Source of the DNA: JADHUC01 sp964617665
Lineage (GTDB): Bacteria; Planctomycetota; Planctomycetia; Pirellulales; Pirellulaceae
Reading direction: 5' to 3'
DNA: 22,995 bases
Assembly (NCBI GenBank): GCA_964617665.1
Contig: CAZUAH010000198.1
Location: 1-22,995, forward strand
Numbering within the stretch: the first letter of the stretch is position 1; every line of letters starts with the position of its first letter. Under the pieces are notes generated by a model. The model was not told the origin of the DNA. It ran no database searches and saw nothing but the letters and a program-made list of their open reading frames with translations. A program made the position numbers and the translations under genes. Positions 22,201 through 22,995 of the stretch are shown in pieces.

Positions 22201-22434
22201 ATGACCACATCCCGCACCGCCAATCTCGTCTGGGGCACCCTGGTAGCCCTGGTCCTGTGCCTCATCGCGATCCCCGTTTCGGCTGCGTTCGGGGCGCCCC
22301 CTGACGCCTACACCACCATCGGCCAGATCGCTATGGCCATCGGTGGAGGTGGTGGGATCGGGTCCGTGGCGATGGGCATCCGACATCTCGGGGCGAAGCA
22401 TCCGCCGGGCGATCAGGCCACCCCGTCCGAGTGA
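22201..22434 (+). CDS. Holin candidate with two membrane helices
   Basis: The 77-residue protein has two hydrophobic segments, about 8-29 (VWGTLVALVLCLIAIPVSAA) and about 37-60 with a Gly-rich core (IAMAIGGGGGIGSVAMGI). They are joined by a short polar turn and followed by a polar tail. This is the size and layout of a class II holin, which would permeabilise the membrane to release the endolysin. I start at ATG 22201, one base after the endolysin stop, with GGAG six bases upstream; a TTG at 22189 would add only four residues. Its end overlaps a leftward gene by 22 bases. Confidence 0.6.
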   Translation: MTTSRTANLVWGTLVALVLCLIAIPVSAAFGAPPDAYTTIGQIAMAIGGGGGIGSVAMGIRHLGAKHPPGDQATPSE

Positions 22435-22658
22435 GCGACCTGCAGCACCCGGATCGCCTGGGCTACCTCGTCGCGGCTGACTACCTGCTCGGAGCGGTCC
22501 AGCACCGTGAAGCCGTCAGCGGTGACGAGGATGCTCATCCCGTGGGGGCAGTGCTTGACGGCGCGGCGCACGGCGCGGCGTAGGCGGTCGCGCTCGTTGC
22601 GGTCAAGGTCGAGGGGGGTGAGGGGGTCGCGGGTGCGGGTTTGTTTGGGGGTGGTCAT
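22413..22658 (-). CDS. Small basic protein of unknown function, leftward
   Basis: This 81-residue leftward gene has a good ribosome site (AAGGGAGAG) six bases before its ATG at 22658. The N-terminal half is very basic and helical (RNERDRLRRAVRRAVKHC). The C-terminal half has a beta hairpin (MSILVTADGFTVLDRS) and a closing helix (RDEVAQAIRVLQV). The layout would suit a small DNA-binding or regulatory protein of an early operon, but I recognise no family. It converges with the rightward lysis genes with a 22-base overlap and is probably co-transcribed with the next leftward gene (22735-22932). Confidence 0.65.
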   Translation of the reverse strand: MTTPKQTRTRDPLTPLDLDRNERDRLRRAVRRAVKHCPHGMSILVTADGFTVLDRSEQVVSRDEVAQAIRVLQVAHSDGVA

Positions 22659-22705
22659 AGAATCTCTCCCTTGTGGTTGGCTTCCCGGGCGCCGATAGGC
22701 GTTTC

Positions 22706-22723
22706 GGCCCGTGCCACCGGGCC
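22706..22723. repeat. GC-rich inverted repeat between leftward genes
   Basis: GGCCCG (22706-22711) and CGGGCC (22718-22723) form a perfect six-base stem with a six-base loop in the 76-base gap between the two leftward genes. No T-tract follows on either strand. It may be an mRNA processing or pausing element; nothing else is visible in the gap. Confidence 0.35.
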
Positions 22724-22734
22724 TCGTCAGTGGG

Positions 22735-22932
22735 TTAGGCGACCGTCAACTCATCGCGGCTCCAGCCTCCGCCGAAGCCAACGCCGCCGAACCAAAAAAC
22801 TTTGTAGACCTCACGACCACAGACGCGCGCGTAGTAGCTGGACTCGTCGCGCCCACGAATGACACCGTACATGCGGCGACCGCGGACGGTGGTGAAAACC
22901 TTGGTTCCGTTGGTGAGTTCGTTGCTGGCCAT
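22735..22932 (-). CDS. Small protein of unknown function, leftward
   Basis: This 65-residue protein starts at ATG 22932 with GGAG eight bases upstream. It lies about 40 bases after a TATATATA promoter element and so appears to be the first gene of a leftward unit that continues to 22413. The product looks like a small beta-barrel: NGTKVFTTVRGRRMYGVIRG, then SSYYARVCGREVYKVFWF, then a Gly-rich GGVGFGGGW before the C-terminus. Such layouts resemble small SH3-like or nucleic-acid-binding folds, which is only a suggestion. A longer frame in another phase of the same strand (to 22970) has no ribosome site and is a shadow. Confidence 0.6.
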   Translation of the reverse strand: MASNELTNGTKVFTTVRGRRMYGVIRGRDESSYYARVCGREVYKVFWFGGVGFGGGWSRDELTVA

Positions 22933-22972
22933 GTTCTCGGCTCCGTTCGGGGTGTTCGTCTTGCTGACACTC

Positions 22973-22980
22973 TATATATA
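22973..22980 (-). promoter_or_regulatory. -10 element of a leftward promoter (TATATATA)
   Basis: This is the only conspicuous run of A and T at the right edge, in an otherwise GC-rich window. It lies about 40 bases upstream of the leftward ATG at 22932. The matching -35 element would fall at or beyond the window edge, so the promoter is incomplete here. Confidence 0.5.
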
Positions 22981-22995
22981 CGTGGTTCCTGCGCT

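Noticed and set aside
1..22995. tRNA genes, CRISPR arrays, insertion sequences, integrase and att sites
   Set aside because: I looked for cloverleaf ends, regular repeats, transposase motifs and tyrosine or serine recombinase motifs and saw none.

Overview
The window is a GC-rich stretch of a tailed double-stranded DNA phage (Caudoviricetes). It is virion-type siphovirus DNA: a tape-measure protein and tail-tube genes are present, and there is no sheath or contractile module. It could equally be free phage or the late half of a prophage. I see no integrase, att site, tRNA, CRISPR array or bacterial gene, and the host cannot be named. Strong AGGAGG-type ribosome binding sites and TTGACA-type promoter elements point to an ordinary bacterial host with high GC.

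Layout, left to right on the + strand. The last codons of an unknown gene (2-31) lead into a DnaB-type replicative helicase (28-1494) and a small unknown protein. The packaging module follows: a probable small terminase subunit (1905-2360), then the large terminase in two genes, an ATPase half (2347-3123) and a nuclease half (3408-4205). A compositionally different 89-codon gene lies between the two halves. The head module holds the portal (4251-5606), probable scaffold (5608-6159), major capsid protein (6283-7257), an unknown protein with a Cys/His cluster (7319-7996), a probable lectin-fold decoration protein (8049-8972) and a head-tail connector (8976-9719). The tail module holds a tail terminator candidate, a beta-rich protein, the probable tail-tube protein (10644-11132), the tail-assembly chaperone pair with a GGGGGGC slippery heptamer (11161-11705), a gp10-like protein, the tape measure (12130-14124), a 1114-residue protein with sialidase-type Asp-boxes (14126-17470), a tail hub candidate (17473-19203) and two probable tip or fibre proteins. 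The lysis region holds a membrane/coiled-coil protein (21038-21469), a papain-like endolysin candidate (21660-22199) and a two-helix membrane protein (22201-22434). At the right edge two small leftward genes (22413-22932) converge on the late genes and are fed by a TATATATA promoter.

The rightward genes are tightly packed, with ATGA overlaps or gaps of a few bases, and look like one late transcription unit. The clearest exceptions are a 123-base leader before the capsid gene, with a TTGACA-N17-TAGATT promoter embedded in a perfect inverted repeat, and a strong hairpin just after the capsid gene. Together these suggest that capsid dosage is set separately.

The points I rate most worth a second look are: the large terminase split by an inserted low-GC gene, with Asn in the Walker B Asp position; the programmed -1 frameshift; the shared TGACA-N3-TGTCA element in front of portal and capsid; the leftward remnant of a helix-turn-helix regulator inside the lysis cassette; the Asp-box tail protein; and the strong excess of the palindrome CTCGAG across the window.
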